A DNA stretch of 64,000 nucleotides from Apteryx mantelli (lineage: Eukaryota; Chordata; Aves; Apterygiformes; Apterygidae): contig NC_089979.1 in the NCBI RefSeq assembly GCF_036417845.1, positions 23,625,958-23,689,957 on the forward strand, read 5' to 3'. The translations under genes and the position numbers were made by a program. The notes under the pieces were generated by a model that worked only from the letters and a program-made list of their open reading frames with translations, searched no databases and had not been told where the DNA came from. Below are positions 49,321 to 63,483 of this stretch, piece after piece; within the stretch, counting starts at the first letter, position 1; each line of letters starts with the position of its first letter.

Positions 49321-51549
49321 AACGGAACTGGACTATAACTGGACTATAAAGGACTATGGTAAAATAAATAATAAATAAAATACCATGAGAATTATAAGTG
49401 GAAAAAAAATAGAAGTTTTTAAAAGTCTTAATCCTTGAGATGTCATGTTTTCTGCTACCTCACTTTTTAATATCATACATATTTCAGATGTTTTGAACAG
49501 CCTTATTTTCTTCTCCCATAACGTTAATTTTTCATCCAGGTTCCAACTTCTGGCTTCAATTTCCTGTGTATGCTGTATAATTCTTGATCATTGTTTAGTT
49601 TTTGGTGCAGTGCATTAAGCATTTTCTGGACTATGCATTCAAAGAAACAAATGTTTTGAATTGATTACAGCTGGAAGGTATACAGTTCTGGAAAAGGTGA
49701 GTTTTCTGTACTTCAGATCACACTTTTCTCTTGAAATCAATATTTGCTTCGGCAGGAAAAAAATCTGGACTGTGCTTTCAGCATGCTTTCAGACACAACT
49801 GTTCTCCATTTGCTCACAGACTTAGCATGATTTGGACATTCTCAAAAGCTGCTGCTAGCAGAGAGTTATCTTTAGAGCACAGCTTAAAAACAACAGTTTC
49901 CATTAACGCATTAGGACTCATTATTAATGATTTCAAAATAAATACAATAAGGGGGAGGGAACTGAACTTTCTTGGAAATATGCTGACTTAAAGTGACTTA
50001 CATGGAGATTAATTGTGTATTAGTTGGACATGAATGAGCTGTATTTTCAGCACGAAGCATATATTTCAAAACAGCAAGAATTCATACTGCAGTAACAATC
50101 AGATTCACAGAAACAAACTCTGAATTTCATTTTTTTCTTCTTTTACATTAAAATTATGCCAAATAACTCAAGTAATGATGTTATAAGTCAGAGTCATATA
50201 AACAAGTCAGATATTTGTCCTTAAAATGCTGAAGTCCGTGTTTAAAACTCTTATTATTAGGAAGTGCAGCAGCATATTTGAAATATAAATTTAAGGTACT
50301 TTATGTGCTTAACTGAATGTATATATTTTTTAAAGTCACTGAAAGAGAAGAGCCTGTTCACCCACAGTGTCTTTCTCTGGCTAAAATAATTTCCCAGTTG
50401 CAGAGCAACTGCTTGCAGGTTGTAACCACACAGGAAAAAAATTCTCCCATGTCAAAAACATTACAAAGTCCAGAAGCACTTAAGGTTTTACAACAGTCAT
50501 AACATGGTGCCACAGATAAAATCACAAGAAGAAACTCAGCAGTGAGACTGGTTCCTTGAGCCAGCTGTTTCTCTGAGTAAATCTGATGAAAAGAAAGCAA
50601 GTGTCTAGGTGTTTATTGTGTGAATCATTGTTAAACGAGTCAGTTTTTCCAGAAATGACTTTTCCCATATCATTAGTCACATCCTCTTCACTCTTTCCAC
50701 CCCTGACATTCCTCCCTCTCTCCTTTTCCACTTTCTCTTTTTGTCTTGTTACTCTTTCTCCTTATTTTAATTCACCTGATGTCTCTCCATGTACATCTTT
50801 CATTTCCAAAACAAAATTTCCATTTCGTTTTCATTTCCTCCCTAACCTCAGCTTTTTTCCTTTTCTGCTTGTTCTGAGAATATTACTTTTGCGGATCTCT
50901 TAGGGAACGATAATTTCACAACAGCATCAATATGTATTAAAGTGGGCTAGCACCAGTGGAGGAAACAGAAGCACAGAAAAATGATGCTTAAAGAAAACCC
51001 AAGTTGCTAGTTATCTATCTATCTCCTTCACTTCTCCTGAGGCAGAATCAGCCTATAACCTTCCTGATTGGAAAAAATGCAAACAACAGCCACTCCTAGT
51101 CTCCATAGCCGCTTCATCTGGGTACTTCCAGACACCTGGTCATTAACACCATCATCCTCTGGATGTTGTTCAGTTGTTCTCCATCTTTGATGGTGGGCTC
51201 TGCCCCAGATTCTTCCAAATGAGGCTTCCCAATGCTGCTAAGGACAGACTCCCACCAACAATATTCCCTGAGAAATGCAAGTCTTACTAATCTAGCTATA
51301 AAGTATTTTCAGGTTATCTTCATTATCTGTTGGTAGTTGCACTTCAATTATTCTGATTTTGTCTGTATTTGCCTGTGCTACATACTCACCTTTAGTAGTG
51401 AAATCTACTTATGACTGTCTTTGTGCTTCCTTCATGAGTTTGAGGTCACTTAAGAGCTCTGATTTAATAAAGTACTGTGTTCTTGCTACCCTTCCTAACA
51501 CTACCAACACACTGGGACAGAATATGCCCTTCAAGCCATTTATACAGAG
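49321..51549. other. Intergenic sequence, no gene recognised
   Basis: No exon or RNA gene is seen. Positions 50680-50880 are strongly pyrimidine-rich on the plus strand, which explains the open 105-codon frame there. Confidence 0.5.
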
Positions 51550-52010
51550 GCCTGGTTCTTCCTGCTAATGCTTTTCTTTGACATGTTTCCCATGAAATCC
51601 TTCTTATCGATAATCTGATTTTATAGAAATCTGCTTTCTTTAAGTCCATTCTAATTTTTTTCCTGTTCCCTCTTTCTCTTGGCAAGGATTGTGAACTCTA
51701 TTTCATCATGGCATAATTACCAGAGACTTACATCATCCCTATCTCCTATATTCTGGACTTCAAAATAAATATGTTCATCCCCATAAACATTTCACTTTTT
51801 TTCCTGACAGTTCTTTCTGAAGCACTTTACCCTTCTATACAAACAGCCCAGTTACAAGCTATTCAACAAAATCCTTGTAGTTCTCATAACCTTGATAACA
51901 TATTAAGAGTTCCAGGGCCCCATATTACTTGCATTTCAAATGTTCATCAGACTTTCCTTTTACGTCTCTCACTCTGTTTTTATAGCCTTGCCCTTTCTAG
52001 TGTTTAGACC
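51550..52010 (-). mobile_element. Possible antisense CR1 ORF2 fragment
   Basis: Phrases such as gaaatctgctttctttaagt near 51627, followed by a ccctctttctcttggcaagg segment and an attgtgaactctatttcatc segment, resemble the complement of the interior of old CR1 elements. The match is patchy and the ends are not visible, so this is a weak call. Confidence 0.3.
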
Positions 52011-55000
52011 CTTGTCCATGTTGAGATTATTTATGTTTATACAATGGTACCAGATGTTGTGGTGTGGGGGAGAGGGACCTTTGACACTAAGCACAAACCA
52101 GGACAATCATATGGGCGCAGATTTTTGTGAGCAATGAGCTAAATCATCCAAAACAAGGGGCCACCATGCAAAGAAGGTAAAGGGGGATAACAACGTAGGC
52201 ACATGTTGGGATAAGAACAAAGCAGGGCATTGATTATTTAGCAAGCTCTCAATACAGATTTTGTACTGTGAGCATTCACCATCAGCCTTCTCTGATCCTA
52301 ATTTAAATCCTTCTTACTTGTTTAGGCAACAGGAGCACAAAAATGGTAAGTAGATGTATCCAGCAGTTCATGATACCCAGCAGTGTTTCATGCCCAGGTT
52401 CAGTGAAGCCAAACCACCTGTGCAACCCTGCACTCATACCCAGGACATATGTCTTTGACTGGCCTGTGAATGACTATGCCTTGGATGATGGAAACCTCAC
52501 CTGTATCTTTCTTGTTCCCAGAACCTGATAGTCAGTTCTGACCTACTAACCATAACACTTGGCAGTATCCTTAGGGCCTGTTGGGGGAGTGGCTAACAGA
52601 CCACTAGGAGCCTGGGCAAAGTGCATAAACTGGTTCCCCACACTGTCTCAAAGACAGACACTGTCTGCTTTCTTTTTTGAAGCTGTCACTGTGATTTGCA
52701 TAACCACTGGGAAATGAGGTCTCTGTCCTGCATCAGGGAGCTCGCTCATTTCCACCCCACTGAGTGGCCTGCTCCTTCCCCACTGTCACCGTTCTACATC
52801 TCTAGCATCTTAGCTTCCCTCTCCTTGAAGGACTCGATGCCCATTATATGAATGAAATTGTCATGGCTGTTGAAGCGTCTCAGCCTACCCCCTCCTCCTG
52901 TGGGCCTTCGCCCATGCTGTATCTCATTTTCTGCTTCCATCAATACTGATACTACTTTGCAGTTCAACCTAGACCAGGACTTGGGTGGAGCTATCCCAAG
53001 CTAGATTCATTTGTACCTACATGTGGCCACCCCCAATGCAGGCAAAAGCTGAATCGGTAGCACACCTGGCAGTGTTTCCACACCTTTGCTCCCAGAGGAT
53101 CTCTCCAAACTCTTTGGTCAGCCCCAGCCCTGCAGCATTTCCCACAGATGTGTAGTCTTCCCAGCTACAGCCCCAAAGTTACCCAGGCACAGAGGTTGGA
53201 CCTCTCCCACAACACAGCCCACTGCAGAAACCATACTGAATTGCCTTCTCCATCATTAATACAAGAGGTCTGTTATAAATTCGCCCATTTGCTGCCATTG
53301 GGTCCTGGCCCCTGTTAGGTGTTGAGCTAATGCTATTAAACTGCTAAGCTCTTAAACATGCCCTAGTCAAGATGACAGATTTTAGTTTCTCTTTTTCTTC
53401 ATGCAAGCAATGACATAATGGAACCAAATAGCTCTTCTGGAATAAACAATGCATATTCTAGAGATTACTTCTGTTTACACTACTTATTGCAAGACCTCCA
53501 AAGGAAATTAAAAGTTGTGTTCCATACTGAAGCACAGAGCAATTCACTTTCTTTGAGCATGCTGGTATCCTCTAGCTAATTATTATGAGGACTTGGAGTG
53601 ACATATGAATCAGAAGTTGTGAATTGAATATTTCAAAATTATGATCTTTTTTGCTTATAAATGCCGAACAAGTAACTTTTTAACCTTTTCTGACCATTAC
53701 TCAATACATAAAAGGACATGCCCACAACTTACAAGGCTCAAGATACAACACAAAATATAACATTGGGTCAAAACACAATACAAAACCAGAGCCTTTTCTC
53801 AGTTATGCCCTGTTTAGAAAAGAGCATCACAATATTATGACACGAGAAAACCAGTAAGCTGGCAGACTGACAGTGTTTTTTGTTTATTCACATGCATATG
53901 CAACTGCAAATGACCTTAGGATCCGTGAAGCAGATTGTCTGTGAGCACTCAGTCATCTGGGTGTACGTGCCCACCTGTAGGACATTGAAATAGCCATGAA
54001 AAAATAAACCAGTTTCTAGGACCATGTTTATCACAGTAATCACAGATTCTACTGTCTGGACTGTTACATGTAGCAGTCACTGGATAAAAAATCAGAAATA
54101 GATCTGGGAGCAGAGTCCAGCTGCCAAGACTTGCCTCTCCAAGCTGAAGTAGGACTTGAGGGCTCTTTGTTTTCCTTCTAGCCCCACGGTTTGCCGCTCT
54201 TTCTGCATCGTGAACAAGATTCAATAGGAAGGTAAAGGACACCCTTTCTCCCACTCCTATGAAGTGGGACAGTAATAAGGCCTCTGGGCTTTGGGGCTGG
54301 ATTTTACTCTGAGGCTTAGGTGTTTAACAGAAATGCCCAGCAGTGTTTAGGCTTTTTCTTAGATCTGACTCCTAACTTCTTTATTAAAACCGCTACTATA
54401 ATATGCTATGATCACAGTTACAAAGGTCTGCAAAGCCAAACTGAAATTTACTGGACTAGATACACAAATCTGCTGTGGCTGGGCATCCCCATGCCCCTGA
54501 ACCCAGATGGAAACCTGGAAAACTGGCCTTTGGGTGAAAACATCTTTCAAAATCCAACACAAGTAGCTGGACTGCAATCCTGCAATTGGAAGCTGATATT
54601 ATTTCTCCCTATCTCCAACCCCCACACCTCTGAATGCAAACTGAGTTTCTGTTGCTCAGGCTTAGCTCATTCCCACCATGCCCAGCAGGGTGAGCACAGC
54701 AGAGGAGTTTGGGGATGGCTACAGCTGTTGCTCTCCCTTCACACCCCCCTCAGTCAAGATGTGGATGCCGGGCTGTGTAAGCAGCAACAGCAGATCAGTC
54801 CAACACTCTCGTCTCAAGTGGAGTCATCTAAATGGCGGGATTTATTGCTGTCATACTCATCTAAACCTAAGAAATTGTACTGAGAGTTTCAGCTTGATCC
54901 ACTGGATTAAAAAAAAGTCACACTCTTTCCATAAGCGGGTATCGGACACGCCTTCGTTCATTTTCCCGTGCGTTTTAGCCCTTCTTTTCCCCATGTATGC

Positions 55001-58000
55001 AGTATTCAGAATGACACTGTTTTACATCACAGGGTGGAGCTTTTACAGCCTGATAAGATACCAAGTGGCTTCCTTGAGCACAGTATCCCTCATAAATATT
55101 TGTACCAGCAACTGTAATAGTGAAAAGAGCAAGCAAACTTCAACTCATCAGGAATTCTTACTGATAGCTGAGTTCCCAGAGTAAGTTTCCCTAAATAATA
55201 TCTGTATTTCTCACACTGAATTGCCTTCTCTGAAGCCTTTGACAAGAGTCAGAATTGGTAGCAAGGGAATGAGTATTCGCATTGATTTTGACTAGCAGTG
55301 GAGGTACATTATGTCTAAATATCAAATTCAAGATTCATTTCAGTGAACGTTCTTTTCAGAGGCACTGCTGGATGAGCATAAATGTAATACTTGCAGGAAA
55401 AATTGCCACGTATCAGTTCTATTACCTCTCATCTCAGCAGGAACACGAGGTCTGGTTGTAGCAGTGCCTTTCACTGAAATTATTATAAAATCCTACTGAA
55501 GTGCTAGAAGTGGACTTGAGCCTTCTAGAGATCTGGCTATTTCAGAGCCAAAATATGTGGCCCACATCACAAACTGGTACTTGAATCAATTCTGAAACTG
55601 ACTTTTATCTGTTGAAAGGAATTTTATATGCATCAGAGGCCTAGTCAGATACAAGTAATCTCATTTACTTCAATTACCTACTTTTGTGGTCAAAAGCTAG
55701 TCACGTGGATGAGCCATTAGAGGATAAGGCCTATTGTCTGCAAGAGAGGATTGTGCACATTTTGTGCTGCAGCCGTCTACAATGAACATTATTTAAAGTA
55801 CTAATTTCTATGCTTAGAATAGGAAATACCAGAAATACCATGTAATTTTAACTTCTGGAAGCAGTGGATAACCAGCTTTCATTGGCATGCCTGCCATACA
55901 CAAGCTGGGACCTCATGGGACTACTTGTATGACTAAAGAGCTGTGGCATTAGGCTATCAGTGCATGTACTTTATGCTCACTTTTTCTGTACCTTCAAAGA
56001 TTGCAATACAACCATTTTAGCTCATTCCCTGCTTCATTTACAACTTATATGGAAATCACTCACTGAACACGCACCTCTGCTCAGTTGACATTAATGGAAA
56101 CTGTATGTCTTAATGCCCGTTCCCATCTCCCACCTTAAAGTCTCAAATTTGCATCTGTTGCATTACCTTTCAAGGTAAAGGACAGTAAGTGGGATAAATC
56201 CTTCAGTTAATAGCTACATTTACCTTTATTGCATCTCAAGCTTAGTGCAGCCAGAGGATGCTAAGTGGGTGCTGGTCTGCTTTGCTGGCACCAACATACA
56301 TCCTAGACCGCAGTGATCCAGGACCAGCAAAACTGGGTCCAAATGCTGTGTATTTGGGGGATTAATTTCATGGTCAAAGACAACAGAAACACAGGACAGA
56401 CTTCTTCCTTAGGAGCCCAACAACAAGGTTGACAGTTTCACTGAAGAAACAGAAGAATAAAGTCATTTCCTTTTACTCAAGGACTCCAGCGAGATGTTGC
56501 AATCAGCTTGGCTCGGGTGACAGCAAAGCTTCTCTTCTGCTTTCAGCTTTGCATTTCCTTTCCTTACAGCTACTTCTCGGATCATATCACCAGCTCAGGT
56601 ACAGCAGGGTAGGGCAGAGCAAACAAGCGCTCGATGCCTAGCAAACGCACTGCCACGGGCCACGTTCTGCTTACAGCCCAAAAGGAGATAGTGCACTTGA
56701 TTAGTGCATCAATAAAATAAAAAATATTTTGTTGATGATCTGATGCTCTTGGTTATTATGGGTCTCCTGCAAGCACTGCATGGACCCAGCGGTTTGTGGG
56801 ATCGCATCCTGAAGAAACTGCGCTTCCTGCCACAACAATCATGCTCTGTACTTGCAAACTTGCACAGTTGATATTAGTAACTTCCACTGTCAACCCCAAA
56901 ATGATTAGGGGGACACAGGCAACAATCTTCTGCATCATTTTGCAGAGATATTTCTCAGTGATACTGATTTTGTGTCTCAACCGTAAATTCCCAAAGTTCA
57001 TTCTAAATAAAACAGATGATCTCCCAACTTTGATTTTGGATGTGTGCTTTTGAACGACTAATGCACAATTCTCAGGATCAATATTCTATTACTTTCAGTG
57101 AGCTAAACTTCATGAGAATATCTCTTTTTTGCCAGCCTTGCCACTGGAGGTCTGATGATGGGTATTCAGCTCACTGGGAAATGGGCTATACTGTCTATGC
57201 ATGCAAGATTGTAAAAACGCTTTGCTAATATTTTGCAGAACAGTTTCGCATTTGCTAGGTATAACATCTAACGGTATAACTTAGAATGACAGACCTTCTA
57301 TATACACATTCCATATATATAGCCAGATCATGATATTGAATAAATTGTATCAATTAATAGTTAATAATTCATTTACATTTAGACAATGCATTTTAGGTGT
57401 TCCAAGCATTTTACTGACTTGGATTAATTCAATTCAGCAACCTCTCTGTAATAAAAATTAACTCCCTGTTACAGATGTAGTGCTGCTGCCAGTTCCAGGA
57501 ATTAAAAAAACATAATTCAGGCCCCAAAATACCGTGATAGGCTTAAAAAGATCTTAATAAGAACAGCCACATGAATGAGTGTCTTTTTATTCACCTGTTG
57601 CCATGTGACTCATTATGTTTCTTTACAGCTGTGAAGATTAAACTGAACAAAATGAAAGTTCTCACATATTCATAGGATTGTAGGAGCTATGAGAAAAACA
57701 ACGAAGAATAAGATTGTTTCAATATGTTGAAAGAACAAAAATATAGCTTTGTCTGAACTTTCTATGTATTCTTCAAATAAATTAGTAAGTTGTTTGGAAC
57801 TACAGAAATATTTAGCTAATTTAGCTAAACATTTTAGCTGTCCTTACCCAAACTAAGGATAAAAAGGTTGTTATCTATCTAAGGACTTTGAGCTATGTTC
57901 ACTGAGCAGTAGTGCTGGTGGTAAATTTTTATGAATGACTTTTGCTGCAAAGTTAAACAGTACAATGAGCATCTAATGTAGAAGGAGAAGCAATACAACA

Positions 58001-61000
58001 TGTCCAACATCCCTGGTACTTGTGCAATCTGCTGTGATGAGATCACAGGCTTTGACATTCCAGTCAACTTCGTTCACAGTGCCATGCAGCGCTTGGCACC
58101 AAAGTCACTGAGACGTTTGGACACTTCTCCCTCTTCTCTGCTGTGACACCAGCAATTTCTAGAGTGGCATGGACAACCGAGGAGCAATCGTTTCTAAAAC
58201 TGCAATAGCATCAACTGCAAGACCACTTCTGTCAGACACTGACACTTTTCTTAATTATCTTTTAAATGATATTTTTATTTTCAAAGGATTTTTTTTTTAC
58301 TAAGAATTGAATCATCTTTCTTTCAAAATACAAATCGGCCTATTATTTTATTAAGTCCCATTAAGTTAGAGTCCTTTTACCTGCAGTAGCATCCTAACTT
58401 GAAAAGCAATATGCAAACATAGAACTTTCACAGCATTTGATATTCCAGTTGTGTTTCACAAACAGGCATGGGAGAAGTTGCAGTCACACGTCACAATGGT
58501 ATACTGTTCTAGGAGAAAAGTGAAAGCTAGACTTGTGACTATATGTTTTGACTGCAACAGTATTTTTGCAGTTAATTCCTACACAGTGCTAATTATTCTT
58601 ACAGGTGGTTACTTCATGCCACTGGAATTTTTTACTAAATTAACCTTGATGGGCGTGACAGAAACAAATTTACTTCACTCATTTTGGGTTTCATTCTAGA
58701 TTTTCAGCTGCTTATTGGTATGCTAGTTTTAAATATGCCATATTTGCAGACTTTCTGCTACAGTTTAAGAGTAAAAAATCAGCTTTGATGTTTTTAGGTT
58801 TGTTTTGGTTTTCTTTTAATAAAAAGCTTAGTTGCCGCATGGAGTAGCTGCATGGAAACCTATCTGTCAAGTAAGCACAAATATTTGACATAAACAACAA
58901 TAGAAACGCTGTGAATGACACAGCATGCACATGGGAAAGGGAATCTGACACTGCATAAGTTTTATTTAAATAACATGCCATTATTATCTTTTTTATAAAT
59001 AATAAAGATATTATTTATATAACATATAAATGTATGTATTTCTTCTTAATTTGCTCTTAAACATTAATTCTTTATCTCTTATATGGTTAATCTATTCCCC
59101 TTACTTTTTCTCTTTAGTACTATTCTGTATATCTGTAATACAGTTCTAAATTTTTGTTACTAATTTTTGCTCAGTCTAAAAGTATGACTTAGCAAAGATT
59201 CTATTGTAGATCTTCCAGAATTATATTTTCATGCCATTGGGGATTTCCATAACTGATTTTTGCTCCTCAGTTAGGATGACAGTGACTATTGTGTGAGGAT
59301 CTACACAAGATGCAGGCTTTACCATGCAACCCAACCAGACAGCAACTGCAATCAAGAATTGCTTTTCTGGTGGTTTCTACCAGTGGTTGAAAGTTGGAGT
59401 TCACTCAGTCCCTTAGGAAGTTCTGCTGGCCAGTACCACAAAGCATGCACAGGCATTTTGTAGGTATAGTAAAACTTCTTCAGAGAAGGAACAAATTTCC
59501 CGGATTCACAACTGACACTTCTATTGTTGCCTTACTATTATTACAGTCAGAAAGGAAAATTTCTGGTTCACTGTATTACAGTTCCAAGCCACATCTAGCT
59601 CTCATCTACATGCACTGAAAAAGAGAAGACTCAGAAGAGGAAGACAAGAAAAGGCAAAAACAAAAGAAAGAAAAGAAAGCACTATGTTCTCAAGGGCATC
59701 AATTATATTGACTCGGGATAATTTGAAAGCCGACAGCTCACTGGCTCTCTCCCCCTTTATTTTTCTTTCCAAACACAGCAGGACTTCTCATTTGCCCCTG
59801 GAGGTTCTTGCTTGCTTGTGACTCTCTAGTTTGACAAGGAGCCTATAGCCATTACTTATATGACCTGTTTAATGAGCAGCCGTGGACTGGCAGAGGTCAA
59901 CTTCCAACCAAGCTACTACAGCAAAGGGGTTGTCATTAGATCAACTAGACAGTGGTCAGATGGTTAGGCAGCACCTTTGATTACATGTTTCTACTGATGA
60001 CTTTTGATGCAAAAAGTCCTGTTGCAAACCAGCAAAGATCACGACAGAAAGAGAAGCGATATGAAATGACCAGCATTTGTGTTACTTACACAGCCCCCTA
60101 TGGCAGGACCTCAGCCAGCAGAGCAGAGTGATAGCAGCGCATTTTCTTCTGGGGGATTTTCAGAGGTGCTGTGCAAGGAGGCTTCTGCTGTATGGTTTTA
60201 CACTAACATCCTTGCAGATCTATGGAGAGTCATATTAGAGACACTGCTTTTTTTCTTATTTAGATGTGAACCTCGTTTCATTTTCTTTAGATAGACTGAC
60301 TGTAATTTATGATAGTCATTAGCATACACGTCAATAGCAGACTATGCTATTCCACTTCTGTAAATGTGGTTAATATTTCTGTAACTGTTTTAAGTACATA
60401 CTGCATGCAAACAATAATGTGGCTCCTGGAGACATGAGCAAGTTTTAATCCTGTGGTTTGAGGTCATAATCCCAACACTATGTATATATTTGAATTCTTA
60501 TATACACTGGCCTGCGGTCATGCTAAGCTCATTTTCTAATTTGAGAGGGAAGAGTTTGTTTGTTCGTTTATTTGTATTTCAGCAAACTTTGGCAAAGACA
60601 TTCCCAAGCATAGTCAAAATCTCTATTGCAAATGGGCACTGATAGAGCCTGCACAGTTTCTGAAGCTACAGTTCTGCAAAAGGATTTCCTCTACCATGTA
60701 GGATCCATTAGTCCAGACTGTTATAAGCAATATCTTCTGATTCCCACAGCAGAACCAGGAACAAAAACTCATCTTTCCCCTCTGAGTTACTGTTTTGGAA
60801 ACCAAAAATGTTACTGACAGCTTGTATTTCAGCAGTCTTCTTGCAGGAGGTAATAATTGTGTGCTGTCTGCTGGGGACGCAGAAGTTGTGCACAGTCTGT
60901 ATGGTGCTGGTAGCAAATCCTGCCTTCCAGAGCCAAGTATTTAAAGCTAGCAAGAGTCCTTTTATGGATCTAAGGCAGAGTCTGGCGATTTCTGTCTTCC

Positions 61001-62414
61001 ATTTTAAGAGAAGTGCTCAGTCATCATGCTGATGAAATACTGCAGGTGGGAGCTACTAAAGGTGTGGCCTTCAGATGGGGAGCTGGACTACTGGTAAGCT
61101 TTGCCCGGACCCCTCCCAGCTGGCAGGCCCGGAAGTCCTCAGCCTGCCTGTGACAGGGACATGTTTCTTGTCATTCTCCAGCCCACTGGGGACCAGGTGC
61201 ACCATGCTGCACACTGTGTCTGGCAGAGCTGGAGGTCACCTACTGCATCCTGAGGAACAGGTCTCATATACCTCCAAAACGCAGCAAGCAGTATTGAGCA
61301 CTGCATAGGCATTAAAAATGACATCTTTCAATCATGTATGTTAGAAAAGGAGGCAGTGTTTCTCTCAGGTGCAGAGGGCAAACAGATACGAATTTGTTGT
61401 CTGGCTATAATCAGATCCAAAGTCAATGATAGGATCAGGAATAATTTTATGTTAATCTTTCCCAGCCCTGAGGTCACTGAGACCTCTGAGAAGCCTCTTT
61501 CCAACCAGCCTCTAGGCAAGAAATCACTCTTTCAGAGCAAATGTGAGTCAATTAGTGGACCTACATGCCATTTCATGGCTTCCAGCCATTTAAAAATGTT
61601 TGTTGCTAACCTGGACAGTGACTGATGGAAGGAGGGTGCCTGTATAAGCTGAATGGAAAACTATACTTGCACAAAAAATGAATTTTTCTCCATCCAATAT
61701 GCACTTAGCTCTGAACAGTTTAGAGAAAAGTCTGTATTTAGTTTCAGTACAATCTCTTGTTTCAGCGTGTGCCAAAGTGCAGAACATTTTCAGGCCCTAC
61801 CCAACAAAGATAAGAGCACACCATAAAGTATTAGATGAATCAGAAGAAATCATGGTATAATTTCTATTCATGCAGGAGAATGACGTAGCTTTTTAGTCAC
61901 ATACAAAATAACAGATCCTTTTTTGGCACTTCGCTTTTTCTCAATTCAACAGAAAGGACACAGTCTAATCCTAAAATTACCACTAGTGTGAATAACATCA
62001 GCTGGACTATTTGCATGAGCAAACATCTGTAAGCACTAGCTGCAGGCATCCCTCTTGCATGCTCTTTGTATGATGAGATACTAGACACTGGCAGGGTTGA
62101 CAGAACTGTCTTTTACCAACTTGTCACCTCTTTTCAGGATTCCATTTTAGATTTTTATCTGCAAGAAGGGCTTGCTCTGATAATCCTTATGAAGACAAAT
62201 TTTGTTGCACTCAGAATATGGGAGTTGTATTCTGCAACCAAATATACGTATTTAAGTCGCCAGTTATAAAAAGAACTGTACAAATTATCTTGTCATTTTC
62301 AAAATAATGGATGAAAGTGGTATGGTGCATTTAAATAAAGCATAATTTACACAAAAATTATTTTGGTGATTAAGGATCTCATAAAACCAAGTGAGAGGGT
62401 AAAGGTGTCAAATG
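52011..62414. other. Intergenic sequence upstream of CDH17, no gene recognised
   Basis: I find no recognisable exon, RNA gene or clear repeat in about 10 kb. The longest frames are two overlapping plus-strand frames at 54320-54883 (187 codons) and 54678-55184 (168 codons), neither with a known motif. In human the next gene on this side is GEM; none of its conserved GTPase motifs was seen, so it presumably lies beyond the window. Confidence 0.5.
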
Positions 62415-63010
62415 CACATCAGTGTAGACAAATGTAAGATAATGTATCTAGCAAAAGATTATCTAAACCATGTGATAAGCTCGCAACTGGTAGTTACAAC
62501 TCAGGAAAGTGACATTGTCATCATCATTGACCATGGCCTGAAATCATTGGCTCAATGTGCAATGGCAGCCAAAAACACCAACAAAATGTGAGACCTAAGC
62601 AGGAAGGGTACTGAGAGCAGGAAAGAGGATGCCATTTTGTCACTATCTAAAACAGCTACATCTGCATCTGGAGCAGTACGTGCCATTCTGGCCTCTGCCT
62701 CTCAGGAAGGACAGAGTTAGAGAAGGTACAGAGAAGGGCAAGAAACTCAATTAAGGGGTTGGAGCCGCTGTCTTATGGGGGAGACTAAAAATGCTGGGAC
62801 TCCTCAGTTTGGAGAGGAGAAAGCTGAGGGGGAAATGACTGAGGTTTTCAGACTCAGGCAGCCAGTGGAGAAGGTGATTGCAAACTGCTGTTCATAATAG
62901 CCCTTAGGTGAGGTCCCTAAATGGCATTTCCTGTTGTTGCTTTGCCTCACTTTCTCAGGGACATTAGTGGGCTAGAGGGACCACTGGTCCAAGCCAGTAG
63001 GGAATTTCTT
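62415..63010 (+). mobile_element. Old CR1-type LINE, 3' part, sense strand
   Basis: From 62415 the plus strand encodes HISVDKCKIMYLAK, then VVTTQESDIVIIIDHGLKS and AQCAMAAKNTNKM. These match the C-terminal part of CR1 reverse transcriptase (VDKCKVM, TTTQEKDLGVIID, AQCAAAVKKANKM). After that it passes through stops and frameshifts. Near 62969 the phrase gggctagagggaccactggt matches the CR1 3' end. It is clearly older than the copy at 22745 and of a different subfamily. Confidence 0.8.
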
Positions 63011-63114
63011 CTTATCAGTTTCTTAGATTCCTTCTGATCATTCTCCAGTGGCAGTTTGAAATCCATAAACTAAAGAATATGAACCATTTTTGTCAAAAAC
63101 ATCAGAGGAGGGAT

Positions 63115-63185
63115 TTCTGTGTGGGTAGCACATTCATCTGGGATGTGAGTGACGTGTTTATTCCATCACCTCTGTAATCCTCAGG
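63115..63185 (+). mobile_element. CORE-SINE-like tRNA-end fragment
   Basis: The phrase gtgggtagcacattcatctg near 63121, followed by ggatgtgagtgacgtg and ttattcc, matches the tRNA-derived start of MIR/CORE-SINE elements, including the A-box and B-box regions in decayed form. Only about 70 nt are recognisable. Confidence 0.4.
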
Positions 63186-63468
63186 CTTACATACTGCAAG
63201 CTGTTTCCATCTCATTTGCTGAAATGTTTCACTTTCCCTCTCAACAGCCTGGAGTGAGGTACCCGGGACATGGCCTGGAGCCCGGCAATCCTCTGCCATG
63301 GTGCTTTCCCATTTATTGATGGGATAGTGCCAACATTGCCGCACTAGGCAGCTCCATTCCCAGAGCTTCAGCGGCTGTGCACAATGTCCCGATCACAGCA
63401 CAGGTGCCGTGGGAGCTTCTCCAGTGGGAGCCCAGGTGCCAAAAGATTTTAGACAAATCCTGGTAGTT

Positions 63469-63483
63469 GGGGGGGGGGGGGGG
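63469..63483 (+). repeat. G15 homopolymer
   Basis: Fifteen guanines lie in a row between TAGTT and TTACC. The length may be inexact for sequencing reasons. Confidence 0.85.

Noticed and set aside
54320..55184. Two overlapping plus-strand frames of 187 and 168 codons.
   Set aside because: They use different frames over the same DNA, have no known motif, and show no splice or promoter context. Chance frames are more likely.
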